Both the position numbers and the translations under genes were made by a program. 64,000 nucleotides of DNA from positions 7,365 through 71,364 of the forward strand of contig NZ_JAKOOW010000078.1 of assembly GCF_022288825.1 (NCBI RefSeq), read 5' to 3'. Below, in pieces: positions 45,876 to 54,009 of this stretch. The stretch is from Kingella pumchi (GTDB lineage Bacteria; Pseudomonadota; Gammaproteobacteria; Burkholderiales; Neisseriaceae). Every line of letters starts with the position of its first letter. Position 1 is the first letter of the stretch. Below the pieces are notes generated by a model. It searched no databases. It was not told where the DNA came from and saw only the letters and a list, made by a program, of their open reading frames with translations.

Positions 45876-45910
45876 AAAAGGCAGCCTGAAAATGTTTCAG
45901 GCTGCCTTTT
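45876..45910. terminator. Inverted DUS hairpin between argG and the PepSY gene
   Basis: AAAAGGCAGCCTGAAA, a 3-base loop, TTTCAGGCTGCCTTTT. It ends the leftward PepSY gene (stop at 45924) before argG. Confidence 0.75.
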
Positions 45911-45923
45911 TGCCGTACGGGAT

Positions 45924-46205
45924 TTAGTCGTCGATTTTCTCTTTCAGAATCCGCAGGTCGGGGTAGGAGAGTTTGATGTCGTATTCGACATTGCCTTTGT
46001 AGGCATCGACATCGAATGCGGGGCGGCCGCGGTGGTCGTCGGCTTCGATTTTGTACACGCGGTAGCCGCGCTTTTCGAGCATTTTTACCGCTTTGGCGCG
46101 GTTTTGCTCGTAGGCGGGGTCTTGGTGCATTTTGTATTCGATGTAGTCGTCGGCCACGGCGGCGCCGGAGATGGCGATCAGGGCGGCAAGCATCAGTTTT
46201 TTCAT
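45924..46205 (-). CDS. Secreted PepSY-type protein
   Basis: A 93-residue exported protein: signal peptide MKKLMLAALIAISGAAVADD (cleavage after residue about 18) and a single PepSY-like domain (AVKMLEKRGYRVYKIEADDH, GRPAFDVDAYKGNVEYDIKL, then SYPDLRILKEKIDD). Such small periplasmic domains are thought to inhibit or sense proteases or bind ligands; the target is unknown. AAAGGAAT lies upstream of ATG 46205. It is a single gene bounded by DUS hairpins. Confidence 0.85.
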   Translation of the reverse strand: MKKLMLAALIAISGAAVADDYIEYKMHQDPAYEQNRAKAVKMLEKRGYRVYKIEADDHRGRPAFDVDAYKGNVEYDIKLSYPDLRILKEKIDD

Positions 46206-46473
46206 TTTGGATTCCTTTCGTGTTGTTTGGGGCGTCTTGTTCGACGTGGGCGGATTATAGGCGGCGATAATTTGCGGAAAATTAGCGCGGCAAAAAATAT
46301 CGGGCGGGGTAGGGCGGCGGGGTTTTCAGGCAGCCTGAAAACGGGCAGCCTGAAAATTTGGCACACGCCGTATGCCGTGCCTGCGCTTTCAGGCTGCCAT
46401 CGGTGTTTTACTGCAGGCAGCCTGAAAGCCAAAAAAAACGCCTGCCGTTAATCGGGCAGGCGGCGGGGCGCTT

Positions 46474-47100
46474 TCAGGCTGCTTCGGCCGGGTCGCCGGT
46501 AACCGAATAGACTTGGCTGCTGCTGCCGGCATCGTTCAGAACGGCCAAAACGGCGGCGGCCAGACCGTTGCGGGTCATGTAGCCGGCGGGCACGGAGGTG
46601 TCGCTGCCGCTTAAGCGGTAGGCTTTGCTCTCGCCGTTGCCCAAGCCGCAGGGGCGCAGGATGCTCCAGTTCAGGCTGCTTTGGCGCAGTACGTTTTCGG
46701 CTTCGGTTTTGGCCTGCACGGCTTCGCCGAGCGCCTGTTTGAAGCGCTCGCTCATGCCGTCCCATTGTTCGCCGCAGCCCATGCTGGTGATAAGGATGAA
46801 GCGGGCGTTGGGGGTGTGGCGTTCGGCGGCGCGGATGATGTGGATATTGCCGGTGGCGTCGCTGCGGATGCCGGCTTCGTTTTTGCCGCCGACAAAGCTG
46901 ATAACGATGTCGGGACGGCTGCGCTCGAAGGCGGCATCGACGGCGGCTTCATCGAGCACGTCGGCGTGAATCACGGGGATGTTGCACGCGGCGAAAAAGC
47001 CGTCGTCGGCAGCGCGCAGCACGGCGGTCAGGTTGTGGCCGCCGTGCTGTTCGATAAAGGCGCGGCCGGCGGCGCCGTTGGCACCGAAGAGCAGGATCAT
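46474..47100 (-). CDS. NAD(P)-binding protein, atypical SDR, coupled to the heme gene
   Basis: A 208-residue Rossmann-fold protein. The cofactor motif MILLFGANGAAGRAFIEQHG has the GxxGxxG pattern; later blocks (ILITSMGCGEQWDGMS, NWSILRPCGLGNGESKAYRL, YMTRNGLAAAVLAVL) fit NAD(P)H-binding epimerase-like proteins lacking the YxxxK motif. It starts two bases after the hutWX stop, with its AAGGAG inside the end of that gene, so it is co-translated. A flavin or NADPH reductase role for the heme-breakdown step is an inference from that coupling. The last residues EAA and TGA are a DUS. Confidence 0.83.
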   Translation of the reverse strand: MILLFGANGAAGRAFIEQHGGHNLTAVLRAADDGFFAACNIPVIHADVLDEAAVDAAFERSRPDIVISFVGGKNEAGIRSDATGNIHIIRAAERHTPNARFILITSMGCGEQWDGMSERFKQALGEAVQAKTEAENVLRQSSLNWSILRPCGLGNGESKAYRLSGSDTSVPAGYMTRNGLAAAVLAVLNDAGSSSQVYSVTGDPAEAA

Positions 47101-47102
47101 GG

Positions 47103-48923
47103 TCAGGCTCCTTCAAACAGCTTGCGCATGGCTTCGAGCTGGTGGGCTTTGAGTTCGCCGTTTTCGTCGCGGCCGACGAAGATTTTGAACATGGCGCCGC
47201 CGTTTTTGTTCATAAAGTTGAGCGAGCAGGTGGCTTTGCCCATAAAGGGGCGTTCCATCAGGTAGATGCGCTGGCAGTTTTCATAATAGATGTGGCCGTG
47301 CACGCCGCCGGCTTCGGCTTCTTGGAAGTTGTAAAAGCCGTGGCCGACTTTGCCGTTGGGCAGTTTGCCGGTTACTTCGACGATGGCGTCGGGGGTGTGG
47401 GCGATAAAGGTAACGGCTTCGTTCCAGCCGGCCACCGCCTGCAGAAATTCGACGATGCGGCTGCCTTCGGTGTGGCGGATCATGTTGTCGGGCAGGCAGC
47501 GGATTACGTCTTCGAGACTGCACTGGTGTTTGGCGGCGAGCATTTCGAGAATCTGGCCGGGATTGTCGGCCAGCGATTGGCGCAGTACGGTTTGCTGTTC
47601 GGCAGAGAGCGGTGAAGACATGGAATTTTCCTTTCCTGAAGTTTGCGGGAGGGCAAGCATCAGCTTGCGGGTAAGGGTAGGCGACCAGTAGCGGCCGCTG
47701 GTGTTAAGGCGGGCGATGCCGTCTTGATCGATTTCGAGCAGCGCGATTTTCTGCCATTGGGCGATGAGTTTTTGCGCTTCGGGGCAGCCTGAAAACAGCG
47801 AGGTGTCGATGCGGCCGAGTTCGATATCGTGCTGGACGCGGCCGAGCAGGGTTTTGTGTTCGCCGTGGCGGCTCATAAACGACAGGTTTTTGCTGCCTTT
47901 GGGCGTGTCGAGATAGCTTTTCAAATCGCCCTGCACCTGATAGCTGAAACGGCGGGTGTTGCCGCCGGCGCCGGAGCCGAAAGCCAGGCAGGGCATATTG
48001 GATTTGACCAGGGTGTTGTAAAGGTTGCGCTCGCCGCGGCCGGGATAGGCGAAGTGGTTGTTGCTCACCTGCTGCCAGCCCTGCTCGCGCAGATAGGCGA
48101 CGGCGTAGGCATACTGGCGCGACTGCATGTCCAGCCCGGGTGGCACGGGGAAGGCGCCTTTTTCGATCATGCGGTTGATGGGCAAAAAGGGATAGCAGTT
48201 AAACGCGTAGGTGTCGAGACCGGAGAGCGGCAGCGACAGAGCCAGCTCCAAATCGCGCTGCCAGACATCATCGTTTTGGGCGGGCAGGCCGAACATCAAA
48301 TCGGCCACAATCACCGCATCCAGCCGGCACAGTTTTTCCAGATAGGCCAGCGCTTCTTCGCCGCTGTTTTTGCGGCCGAGCCGCTTGCGGATGGCGGTAT
48401 TGAAAGTCTGCACGCCGATGGAAATGCGCGTGGCGCCGGCGTCGATGCAGGCTTGGGCTTTGTCCATGCCGAAATGGCTCATGCGGCCTTCAACGGTAAA
48501 TTCGCAATCATCGGCCAGCGGCAGATATCGGTAGCAGGCGCGGATCAGGCGCGCCAAGTCTTCGCTGTGCAGCGCGGTGGGCGTGCCGCCGCCGAAATAC
48601 ACCGCGCGGATTTTGCCGCCGATGCTGCGCTGCTCGGCTTCGCAGGCCATCTCTTCGATAACTTTATCGACATAAACCGCGCTGTAGCCGTCTTTCCAAG
48701 CATTGCGGTAGAAACCGCAGAACACGCAGTGGTTGGCGCAAAAGGGGATGTGCAGATAGGCCAGCGCGTCTTCGTTGATCGGCTGCGCCAAATCCTGCTG
48801 CCAGATTTGCTGCCATTGCGGCTGGGGCAGCGGCACCCCGCCCCAAATCGGCATCAGCGCCTGACGCTCGGGAAAAGCGTCGGGCGCGGCTTCGGTGTTG
48901 CGCCAGCTGATGGTTTGGATCAT
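47103..48923 (-). CDS. Fused HutW-HutX: radical SAM heme-degradation enzyme with heme-carrier domain
   Basis: A 606-residue fusion. Residues about 1-430 are the ChuW/HutW radical SAM enzyme for anaerobic opening of the heme ring: HIPFCANHCVFCGFYRN supplies the three cluster cysteines (CxxxCxxC), and VYFGGGTPTALHSEDLARLI and ISIGVQTFNTAIRKRLGRKN are typical of the HemN-like group. Residues from about 435 (MSSPLSAEQQTVLRQSLADN) match HutX/ChuX, the cytosolic heme carrier (GVHGHIYYENCQRIYLMERP, NKNGGAMFKIFVGRDENGEL). They are usually separate genes. An AAAGGAAAATTCC ribosome site just before M435 (base 47621) suggests HutX could also be made alone. A Fur-like box lies upstream. ATG 48923 is preferred over a TTG four codons earlier. 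Confidence 0.9.
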   Translation of the reverse strand: MIQTISWRNTEAAPDAFPERQALMPIWGGVPLPQPQWQQIWQQDLAQPINEDALAYLHIPFCANHCVFCGFYRNAWKDGYSAVYVDKVIEEMACEAEQRSIGGKIRAVYFGGGTPTALHSEDLARLIRACYRYLPLADDCEFTVEGRMSHFGMDKAQACIDAGATRISIGVQTFNTAIRKRLGRKNSGEEALAYLEKLCRLDAVIVADLMFGLPAQNDDVWQRDLELALSLPLSGLDTYAFNCYPFLPINRMIEKGAFPVPPGLDMQSRQYAYAVAYLREQGWQQVSNNHFAYPGRGERNLYNTLVKSNMPCLAFGSGAGGNTRRFSYQVQGDLKSYLDTPKGSKNLSFMSRHGEHKTLLGRVQHDIELGRIDTSLFSGCPEAQKLIAQWQKIALLEIDQDGIARLNTSGRYWSPTLTRKLMLALPQTSGKENSMSSPLSAEQQTVLRQSLADNPGQILEMLAAKHQCSLEDVIRCLPDNMIRHTEGSRIVEFLQAVAGWNEAVTFIAHTPDAIVEVTGKLPNGKVGHGFYNFQEAEAGGVHGHIYYENCQRIYLMERPFMGKATCSLNFMNKNGGAMFKIFVGRDENGELKAHQLEAMRKLFEGA

Positions 48924-48957
48924 GGGTACCGCCAAATGTAAAGAAAACGGTGGTAAT

Positions 48958-48972
48958 TGTAAATGATTTTCA
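48958..48972. promoter_or_regulatory. Fur-box-like site upstream of hutWX
   Basis: TGTAAATGATTTTCA matches the 7-1-7 Fur consensus TGATAATNATTATCA at 11 of 14 defined positions, 35 bases upstream of the hutWX start. Iron repression fits a heme-iron release gene. Confidence 0.6.
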
Positions 48973-49047
48973 GCAACGCTGCGATTGATTTACATCAAGG
49001 CGCGGAATTTTTCGAAGATTGTTGCGGTAAAGCGGGAAAAGCAACAT

Positions 49048-49091
49048 AAAGGCAGCCTGAAAACCGTAAAACCGGCTTTCAGGCTGCCTTT
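49048..49091. terminator. Inverted DUS hairpin after metE
   Basis: AAAGGCAGCCTGAAA and TTTCAGGCTGCCTTT with an ACCG/CGGC inner stem, between the metE stop (49120) and the hutWX promoter region. Confidence 0.7.
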
Positions 49092-49119
49092 TTACTGCGC
49101 GCTTGGGCGCAAACGCCGC

Positions 49120-51402
49120 TTAACGTTTGTTGTCCAACTCGTTACGCAGTTTTTTGGTTACGGCCATCATCACTTCGAGCTGTTCCAGCGTTTCTTTCCA
49201 GCCGCGGGTTTTCAGGCCGCAGTCAGGGTTGACCCACAGGCGCTCGACGGGCACGACTTCCATCGCTTTGCGCAGCAGGTGTTCGACTTCGCCTTCGGTC
49301 GGCACGCGCGGGCTGTGGATGTCGTACACGCCCGGGCCGATGTCGTTGGGGTATTTGAAGTCGCCGAACGCGGTCAGCAGCTCCATGTCGGAGCGCGAGG
49401 TTTCGATGGTGATGACGTCGGCGTCCATCGAAGCGATCGCGGGCAGGATGTCGTTGAACTCGGAGTAGCACATATGGGTGTGGATCTGGGTGCTGTCTTC
49501 GGCGCCGACGGACGACAGGCGGAAGGATTCGCACGCCCAGGCCAGGTATTCGTCCCATTGCGCTTTTTTCAGCGGCATGGCTTCGCGGATGGCGGGCTCG
49601 TCAATCTGGATGACTTTGATGCCGGCTTTTTCCAAGTCCAAAACTTCGTCGTTCAGGGCGAGGGCGATTTGTTTGGCAACGACGGACAGCGGGATATCGT
49701 CGCGCACAAACGACCATTTGAACATGGTAACCGGGCCGGTGAGCATGCCTTTCATCGGGCGTTTGGTCAGGCTTTGCGCGTAGGACGACCAGTAAACGGT
49801 CATCGGCGCGGGGCGGGAGACGTCGCCGAAGATGACGGGCGGTTTGACGCAGCGGCTGCCGTAGCTCTGCACCCAGCCGAACTGGGTGAAGCAGTAGCCG
49901 GCCAGCTGTTCGCCGAAGTATTCGACCATGTCGTTGCGCTCGGCTTCGCCGTGGACGGGTACGTCGATTTCCAGTTTTTCCTGCACTTCGACGCAGTAGG
50001 CGATTTCTTTTTTCATCGCGGCGTCGTAATCGGCGGCGGAGAGTTCGCCTTTTTTGAAGGCGGCGCGCGCCTGACGGATTTCGGCGGTTTGCGGGAACGA
50101 ACCGATGGTGGTGGTGGGCAAGAGCGGCAGTTTCATCCATTCCTGCTGCGCTTTGATGCGCGCGGGGAAGGGCGATTTGCGCTGGTCTTCGCCTTTTTTC
50201 AGGCTGCTTACGCGCGCTTGTACGGCGTCGTTGTGGATTTTTTTGTTGGTGGCGCGGTCGGCGGCGGCGGCATCGGAAGCGGCCAGCGCGTCTTTCACGC
50301 TGTCTTTGCCGTTTTCCAGGGCGCGTTTGACGGTGCCCAGCTCGACCAGTTTCTGCGCGGCAAAGGCCATCCACGATTTGATTTCGGCATCGAGTTTTTC
50401 TTCAACCGCCAAATCCTGCGGGCTGTGCAGCAGCGAGCAGCTGGGGGCGATCCACAGGTTGTTGGCGAATTTTTCGCGAACGGGTTGCAGCGTGTCGATA
50501 ACTTTGTTCAGGTTGGCGCGCCAAACGTTGCGGCCGTCGATCAGGCCGACGGACAGCACTTTGTTGTCCGGCCAGCCGTTGGCGAACACGGCCAGCTGCT
50601 CGGGTGCGCGTACGCAGTCGATGTGCACGCCGTGAACCGGCAGGGATTTGAGCAGCTCGAGATGCTCGGCGACAGACGCGAAATAAGTGCCGATGATGAT
50701 GCGCACGCCGGTGTTGGCCAGCTCCTGATACACGCCGGCGAAGGCGTCGAGATAGGCCTGCGGCGCGTCGGCGGCAAGAATCGGCTCGTCAATCTGCACC
50801 CAGTCGGCACCGACGGCGGCCAGCTCGCGCAACAGTTGCGCGTAGGCGGGCAGCAGTTTGGGCAGCAGGGTTTTGACGCGGCAGCCGAATTCTTCTTTTT
50901 TCTTGCCCAGCCACAGCAGGGTCAGCGGGCCGACCAGCGTCGGTTTGATGTCGTAGCCTTGCGCTTTGGCTTCCTGAATCTGGGCGATCAGGTTGGCGGC
51001 GTTCACGGAAAACTCGGTGTCGGCGTGCCATTCGGGAACGATGTAGTGGTAGTTGGTGTCAAACCACTTGGTCATTTCCATCGCAAACTGGGTGGCGTTG
51101 CCGCGTGCCAGCTGGAAATACTCCGGCAGGCTCAGTTTGACGGCGTCAAAGCCGAAGCGTTTGGGAATCGCGCCCAGGGTGCACAGGGTGTCGAGCACGT
51201 GGTCGTAGAAGGAAAAATCGCCGACGGGCACAAGGTCGGCGCCTGCGGCTTTCTGCGTCGCCCAGTTCAGACGGCGGATTTCGGCGGCGGTTTCGCGTAG
51301 CTCGGCTTCGGATTTGGCGCCTTTCCAAAAGGCTTCGACGGCGAATTTCAGCTCGCGTTTGGCACCGATGCGCGGGTAGCCGGAAAGATGGAAGGTGGTC
51401 AT
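49120..51402 (-). CDS. metE: Cobalamin-independent methionine synthase
   Basis: Transfers a methyl group from methyltetrahydropteroyl-triglutamate to homocysteine. The 760-residue product starts [20 protein letters not shown] at ATG 51402 with CAGGAGA upstream; the frame upstream of it is not needed. The catalytic C-terminal half shows the zinc and substrate motifs [60 protein letters not shown] (zinc His and Cys) and [15 protein letters not shown] (zinc Cys). An in-frame DUS gives [10 protein letters not shown] near residue 395, in the interdomain linker. A long open frame on the opposite strand is only a shadow. metF and metR are not in view. Confidence 0.98.
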   Translation of the reverse strand: MTTFHLSGYPRIGAKRELKFAVEAFWKGAKSEAELRETAAEIRRLNWATQKAAGADLVPVGDFSFYDHVLDTLCTLGAIPKRFGFDAVKLSLPEYFQLARGNATQFAMEMTKWFDTNYHYIVPEWHADTEFSVNAANLIAQIQEAKAQGYDIKPTLVGPLTLLWLGKKKEEFGCRVKTLLPKLLPAYAQLLRELAAVGADWVQIDEPILAADAPQAYLDAFAGVYQELANTGVRIIIGTYFASVAEHLELLKSLPVHGVHIDCVRAPEQLAVFANGWPDNKVLSVGLIDGRNVWRANLNKVIDTLQPVREKFANNLWIAPSCSLLHSPQDLAVEEKLDAEIKSWMAFAAQKLVELGTVKRALENGKDSVKDALAASDAAAADRATNKKIHNDAVQARVSSLKKGEDQRKSPFPARIKAQQEWMKLPLLPTTTIGSFPQTAEIRQARAAFKKGELSAADYDAAMKKEIAYCVEVQEKLEIDVPVHGEAERNDMVEYFGEQLAGYCFTQFGWVQSYGSRCVKPPVIFGDVSRPAPMTVYWSSYAQSLTKRPMKGMLTGPVTMFKWSFVRDDIPLSVVAKQIALALNDEVLDLEKAGIKVIQIDEPAIREAMPLKKAQWDEYLAWACESFRLSSVGAEDSTQIHTHMCYSEFNDILPAIASMDADVITIETSRSDMELLTAFGDFKYPNDIGPGVYDIHSPRVPTEGEVEHLLRKAMEVVPVERLWVNPDCGLKTRGWKETLEQLEVMMAVTKKLRNELDNKR

Positions 51403-51688
51403 ATCGGTTCTCCTGATAATGGAAATGGCCGCAAACGGCCGGAAAACAGGGCGGCTGCACGGATGCGGCCTAGGCAATTTTTGTAGCCTGCAATGGTCGC
51501 GGTTTTGCCGCGCCGGCGCAAGCGCTTAATTTGAGCTTGGCGCATGAAACAATTTAATGCAGCGGCGGCAGACGGCTTTCGCGGCGAAACTGTTTTCAGG
51601 CTGCCGCAAAGGTCAAGGCAGCCTGAAAGCGCGAAAGCAGCCTGAAAAAGGTTTTCAGGCTGCTTTTTAAAAGGCGCGAACCGTGTGC
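51403..51688. other. Spacer upstream of metE
   Basis: Holds DUS near 51596, 51618, 51638 and 51655 and a single TGAAACAATTTA (51545) that resembles a MetR TGAANNNNTTCA site with one mismatch. No riboswitch-like structure was seen. Confidence 0.4.
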
Positions 51689-51823
51689 TTACCAAGCTCC
51701 CGGCTCGGATGTGGGTTTGATTTTATCGGTATTGTAGAGATCTTTGGTCGGGCCTTTTTCCTGATCGCTTTGGCCGCAGGCTGCCAAAAGCAGCAGCACG
51801 GCAAATACGGGAAATAATTTCAT
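51689..51823 (-). CDS. Very small lipoprotein
   Basis: A 44-residue predicted lipoprotein, MKLFPVFAVLLLLAACGQSD, with lipobox LLAAC (cysteine at residue 17) and a short mature tail ending KIKPTSEPGAW. This resembles the tiny lipoproteins (about 40-60 residues, LptM-like group) often found in proteobacteria. The start at 51823 follows AAAGGATAG. An open extension upstream is DUS-derived. LptM identity is a guess: I see no conserved LptM motif beyond size and lipobox. Confidence 0.7.
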   Translation of the reverse strand: MKLFPVFAVLLLLAACGQSDQEKGPTKDLYNTDKIKPTSEPGAW

Positions 51824-52311
51824 TTTGCTATCCTTTAAGTTTAAGTTGGTTTTAATTGTACGGCTTGCCGGAAGACAGCCTGAAAAGTGTTTCAGACTGC
51901 CTGTAGGCGACCACTTTATCAAAATTTTTCGTTGGATACCAAATTCCTCGGGAGCTTTCGAGCTGCCTTTTGCATTTCCGAAGCCGGATGCCGACGGTTG
52001 CGGGACTATTGATATTCGGTTTGGGAAGCAGATTTTCCCCGTCCAATGGCGTCATTCCCGCGCAGGCGGGAATCTTGGCGGATATTCGATAATGCTTGAG
52101 AAACCATCCGGTGTGCCATCCGAAACAAGATTCCCGCCTGCGCGGGAATGACGCCGCTTGTGTGGCTTTCGCGTTTTCTGAAGGCTTTCAGGCTGCTTTA
52201 TTGTGTTTCAAAATTCAAATGCCGACCGCTCGGACAAAACGCAAAGGCAGCCTGAAAACCTTGCGAAACGGTTTTCAGGCTGCCTTGTTGCTGGCGCTTG
52301 GCGCGCCGCCT
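51824..52311. other. Gene-free spacer with a dRS3 inverted repeat
   Basis: AT-richer than the flanks. It contains the large inverted repeat 52048-52155, DUS pairs near 51880, 52186, 52247 and 52272, and no credible gene. The open frames here are repeat-derived. Confidence 0.6.
52048..52155. repeat. Inverted pair of dRS3 repeats (30-bp perfect arms)
   Basis: The left arm 52048-52077 contains ATTCCCGCGCAGGCGGGAAT (52054-52073). The right arm 52126-52155 is its exact inverse and contains ATTCCCGCCTGCGCGGGAAT (52130-52149). Both fit the Neisseria dRS3 consensus ATTCCC-N8-GGGAAT. The 48 bases between the arms have no recognised content. In Neisseria such elements are used as insertion sites by Nf filamentous prophages. 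Confidence 0.85.
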
Positions 52312-53472
52312 TTACGGCGCGGTTTCTTTCAGGCTGCCGTGCATGGCCTGCGCTTCCCGAAGCGCGGTGTCGCTGTCGGCGGCGAGTACGGTGAAATGCC
52401 CCATTTTGCGGCCGGCGCGGGCGGCGGTTTTGCCGTACAGGTGCAGGTGGGCGCGCGGGTGCTGCAGGATGCGCGACCAGTCCGGCTCGATGTCGTGCGC
52501 ACCGCCGCGCCACAAATCGCCCAGCAGGTTGGCCATGCAGCAGGGGGAAAGCAGGCGGGTGTCGGCGGGGGGCAGGCCGCACATCAGGCGCACCTGCTGC
52601 TGAAACTGGCTGGCGGCGCAGGCGTCGATGGTGTGGTGGCCGCTGTTGTGCGGGCGCGGCGCGATTTCGTTGACCACCAGCTCGCAGGTGTCGCCGACGA
52701 CGAACATTTCCACCGCCAGCACGCCCACGTAGTCCAGCTCGTCGGCCAGCCGCAGCGCCATTTCGCGCGCCTGGTCCAAAACGTCCTGCGGCAGGGCGGC
52801 GGGGACGGCGGAATAGGCGAGAATGCCGTTTTCGTGGCGGTTTTCGGCGGGGTCGTAGCAGATGGCGTTTCGGCTGTCGAGACGGCAGACAATCACCGAA
52901 ATCTCGCTGCGCAAGTCGAGCATTTTTTCCAGCACGCAGGGCACGCCGCCGAGCGTGTCGAAGGCAGCCTGAACGTCTTTCAGGCTGCTTGCGCGGATTT
53001 GGCCTTTGCCGTCGTAGCCCAGGGTGGCGGTTTTGACGATACCCGGCAGCAGCGCTGCGCAGTCGGGCGTGATGTCGGCGGCGCTGCGGATTTCGGCATA
53101 GGGCGCGGTGGGCAGGCCGGCGCGGCGGATATAGCTTTTTTCCAGCATGCGGTTTTGCGCCACCGCCACCGAGTCGCCCGAGGGGGAAACGCGGGTGTGG
53201 CGCGCCAGATCGCGCATCGCTTGGGCGCTGACGTTTTCAAATTCGGTGGTAACGGCGGCGCATCGGGCGAGTTCGGCCAGCGCGGCGGCATCGTCGAAGG
53301 GGGCGCACAGGTGGCGGTCGACAAAGCGGGCGGCGGGGGCGTGGGGGTCGGGATCGAGCACGGTTACGCCGTAGCCCATGGTTTTGGCGGCGAGGGCGAA
53401 CATGGCGCCGAGCTGGCCGCCGCCGAGGATGCCGAGCATGGCGGGGGGAAGGATGGGAAGGTTTGCGGACAT
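52312..53472 (-). CDS. purK: N5-carboxyaminoimidazole ribonucleotide synthase
   Basis: ATP-grasp enzyme of purine synthesis that carboxylates AIR. The 386-residue protein begins MSANLPILPPAMLGILGGGQ, with the PurK GILGGGQLGAMFALAAKTMG motif at residues 14-33. Later blocks are VKTATLGYDGKGQIRASSLK (the SLK is DUS-derived), VLAVEMFVVGDTCELVVNEI and APRPHNSGHHTIDACAASQF, the typical PurK end of the ATP-grasp domain. The start at 53472 is preferred over upstream open frame. The C-terminus HGSLKETAP is DUS-derived. purE is not adjacent. Confidence 0.96.
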   Translation of the reverse strand: MSANLPILPPAMLGILGGGQLGAMFALAAKTMGYGVTVLDPDPHAPAARFVDRHLCAPFDDAAALAELARCAAVTTEFENVSAQAMRDLARHTRVSPSGDSVAVAQNRMLEKSYIRRAGLPTAPYAEIRSAADITPDCAALLPGIVKTATLGYDGKGQIRASSLKDVQAAFDTLGGVPCVLEKMLDLRSEISVIVCRLDSRNAICYDPAENRHENGILAYSAVPAALPQDVLDQAREMALRLADELDYVGVLAVEMFVVGDTCELVVNEIAPRPHNSGHHTIDACAASQFQQQVRLMCGLPPADTRLLSPCCMANLLGDLWRGGAHDIEPDWSRILQHPRAHLHLYGKTAARAGRKMGHFTVLAADSDTALREAQAMHGSLKETAP

Positions 53473-53658
53473 AGGGCAGCCTGAAAATCGGAAAACGGAA
53501 AAGGGCGCGATTTTAGCAGTTTTCGCCGTGCAGGCAGCCTGAAAAAAGCCTTTCAGGCTGCTTGGGGATAGGCAGCCTGAAAGTTTGCCGCAACGGCGGC
53601 GCACGCAAAACCCTGCGTTTCAGGCAGCCTGAAACGCAGGGTTTGTATGCGGCGGGGG
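53473..53658. repeat. DUS cluster upstream of purK
   Basis: Four to five DUS in both orientations (near 53476, 53532, 53551, 53571 and 53622), including a pair flanking CGCAGGGTTT repeats after the 53659 gene. No gene was seen. Confidence 0.6.
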
Positions 53659-53913
53659 TTATTTGAATTTGTCGCCCAGCGAGCCGAGGGCGTTTTCGGC
53701 GGCGTGCTTGGCTTCTTCCACTTTGCCGCTCAGGCCGGCTTTGGCTTCTTCGGCCTTGTCTTTGGCCGATTCGACGGCTTCGTTCACCGCTTTTTTGGCG
53801 GATTCGACGGCGTCTTTGGCGGCGTCTTCGGCGCGGTGGACGAAATCTTCAGCTTGGTGTTTGGCGTTTTCAACGGCAGATTCGACATTTTTCTTTACGT
53901 CGTCCAGATTCAT
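53659..53913 (-). CDS. Small amphipathic helical protein, LEA/apolipoprotein-like
   Basis: An 84-residue, Lys/Glu/Ala-rich protein with an 11-residue-like period (VENAKHQAEDFVHRAEDAAK, DAVESAKKAVNEAVESAKDK, AEEAKAGLSGKVEEAKHAAE), predicted to be one long amphipathic helix. It lacks a signal peptide and cysteines. Proteins like this (LEA-like, YtxH/CsbD-like small stress proteins) bind membranes or protect against stress; no specific family is certain. GAAAGGTC precedes ATG 53913. It stands alone between ribD and purK. An inverse reading on the plus strand is only the mirror of its repetitive codons. Confidence 0.8.
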   Translation of the reverse strand: MNLDDVKKNVESAVENAKHQAEDFVHRAEDAAKDAVESAKKAVNEAVESAKDKAEEAKAGLSGKVEEAKHAAENALGSLGDKFK

Positions 53914-54009
53914 GGCTTTGACCTTTCAATGTGTTGTTAAGCAAACGCCCCGCGAAGGGGCGAGCGGATTATGGCACAGTTTTGTGTAAGGGCAGGTTAA
54001 TGCGGCGGC

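Noticed and set aside
48985..51300. A 771-codon open frame on the plus strand opposite metE
   Set aside because: It mirrors the real metE gene; it arises from GC-rich codons, has a Phe/Gly/Val-rich composition typical of antisense frames and no family resemblance.
51403..51688. Cobalamin or SAM riboswitch upstream of metE
   Set aside because: No conserved B12-box or SAM-riboswitch motif; the spacer is mostly DUS.
52048..52155. Integrated Nf prophage at the dRS3 pair
   Set aside because: Only 48 bases lie between the arms and no phage genes are nearby.
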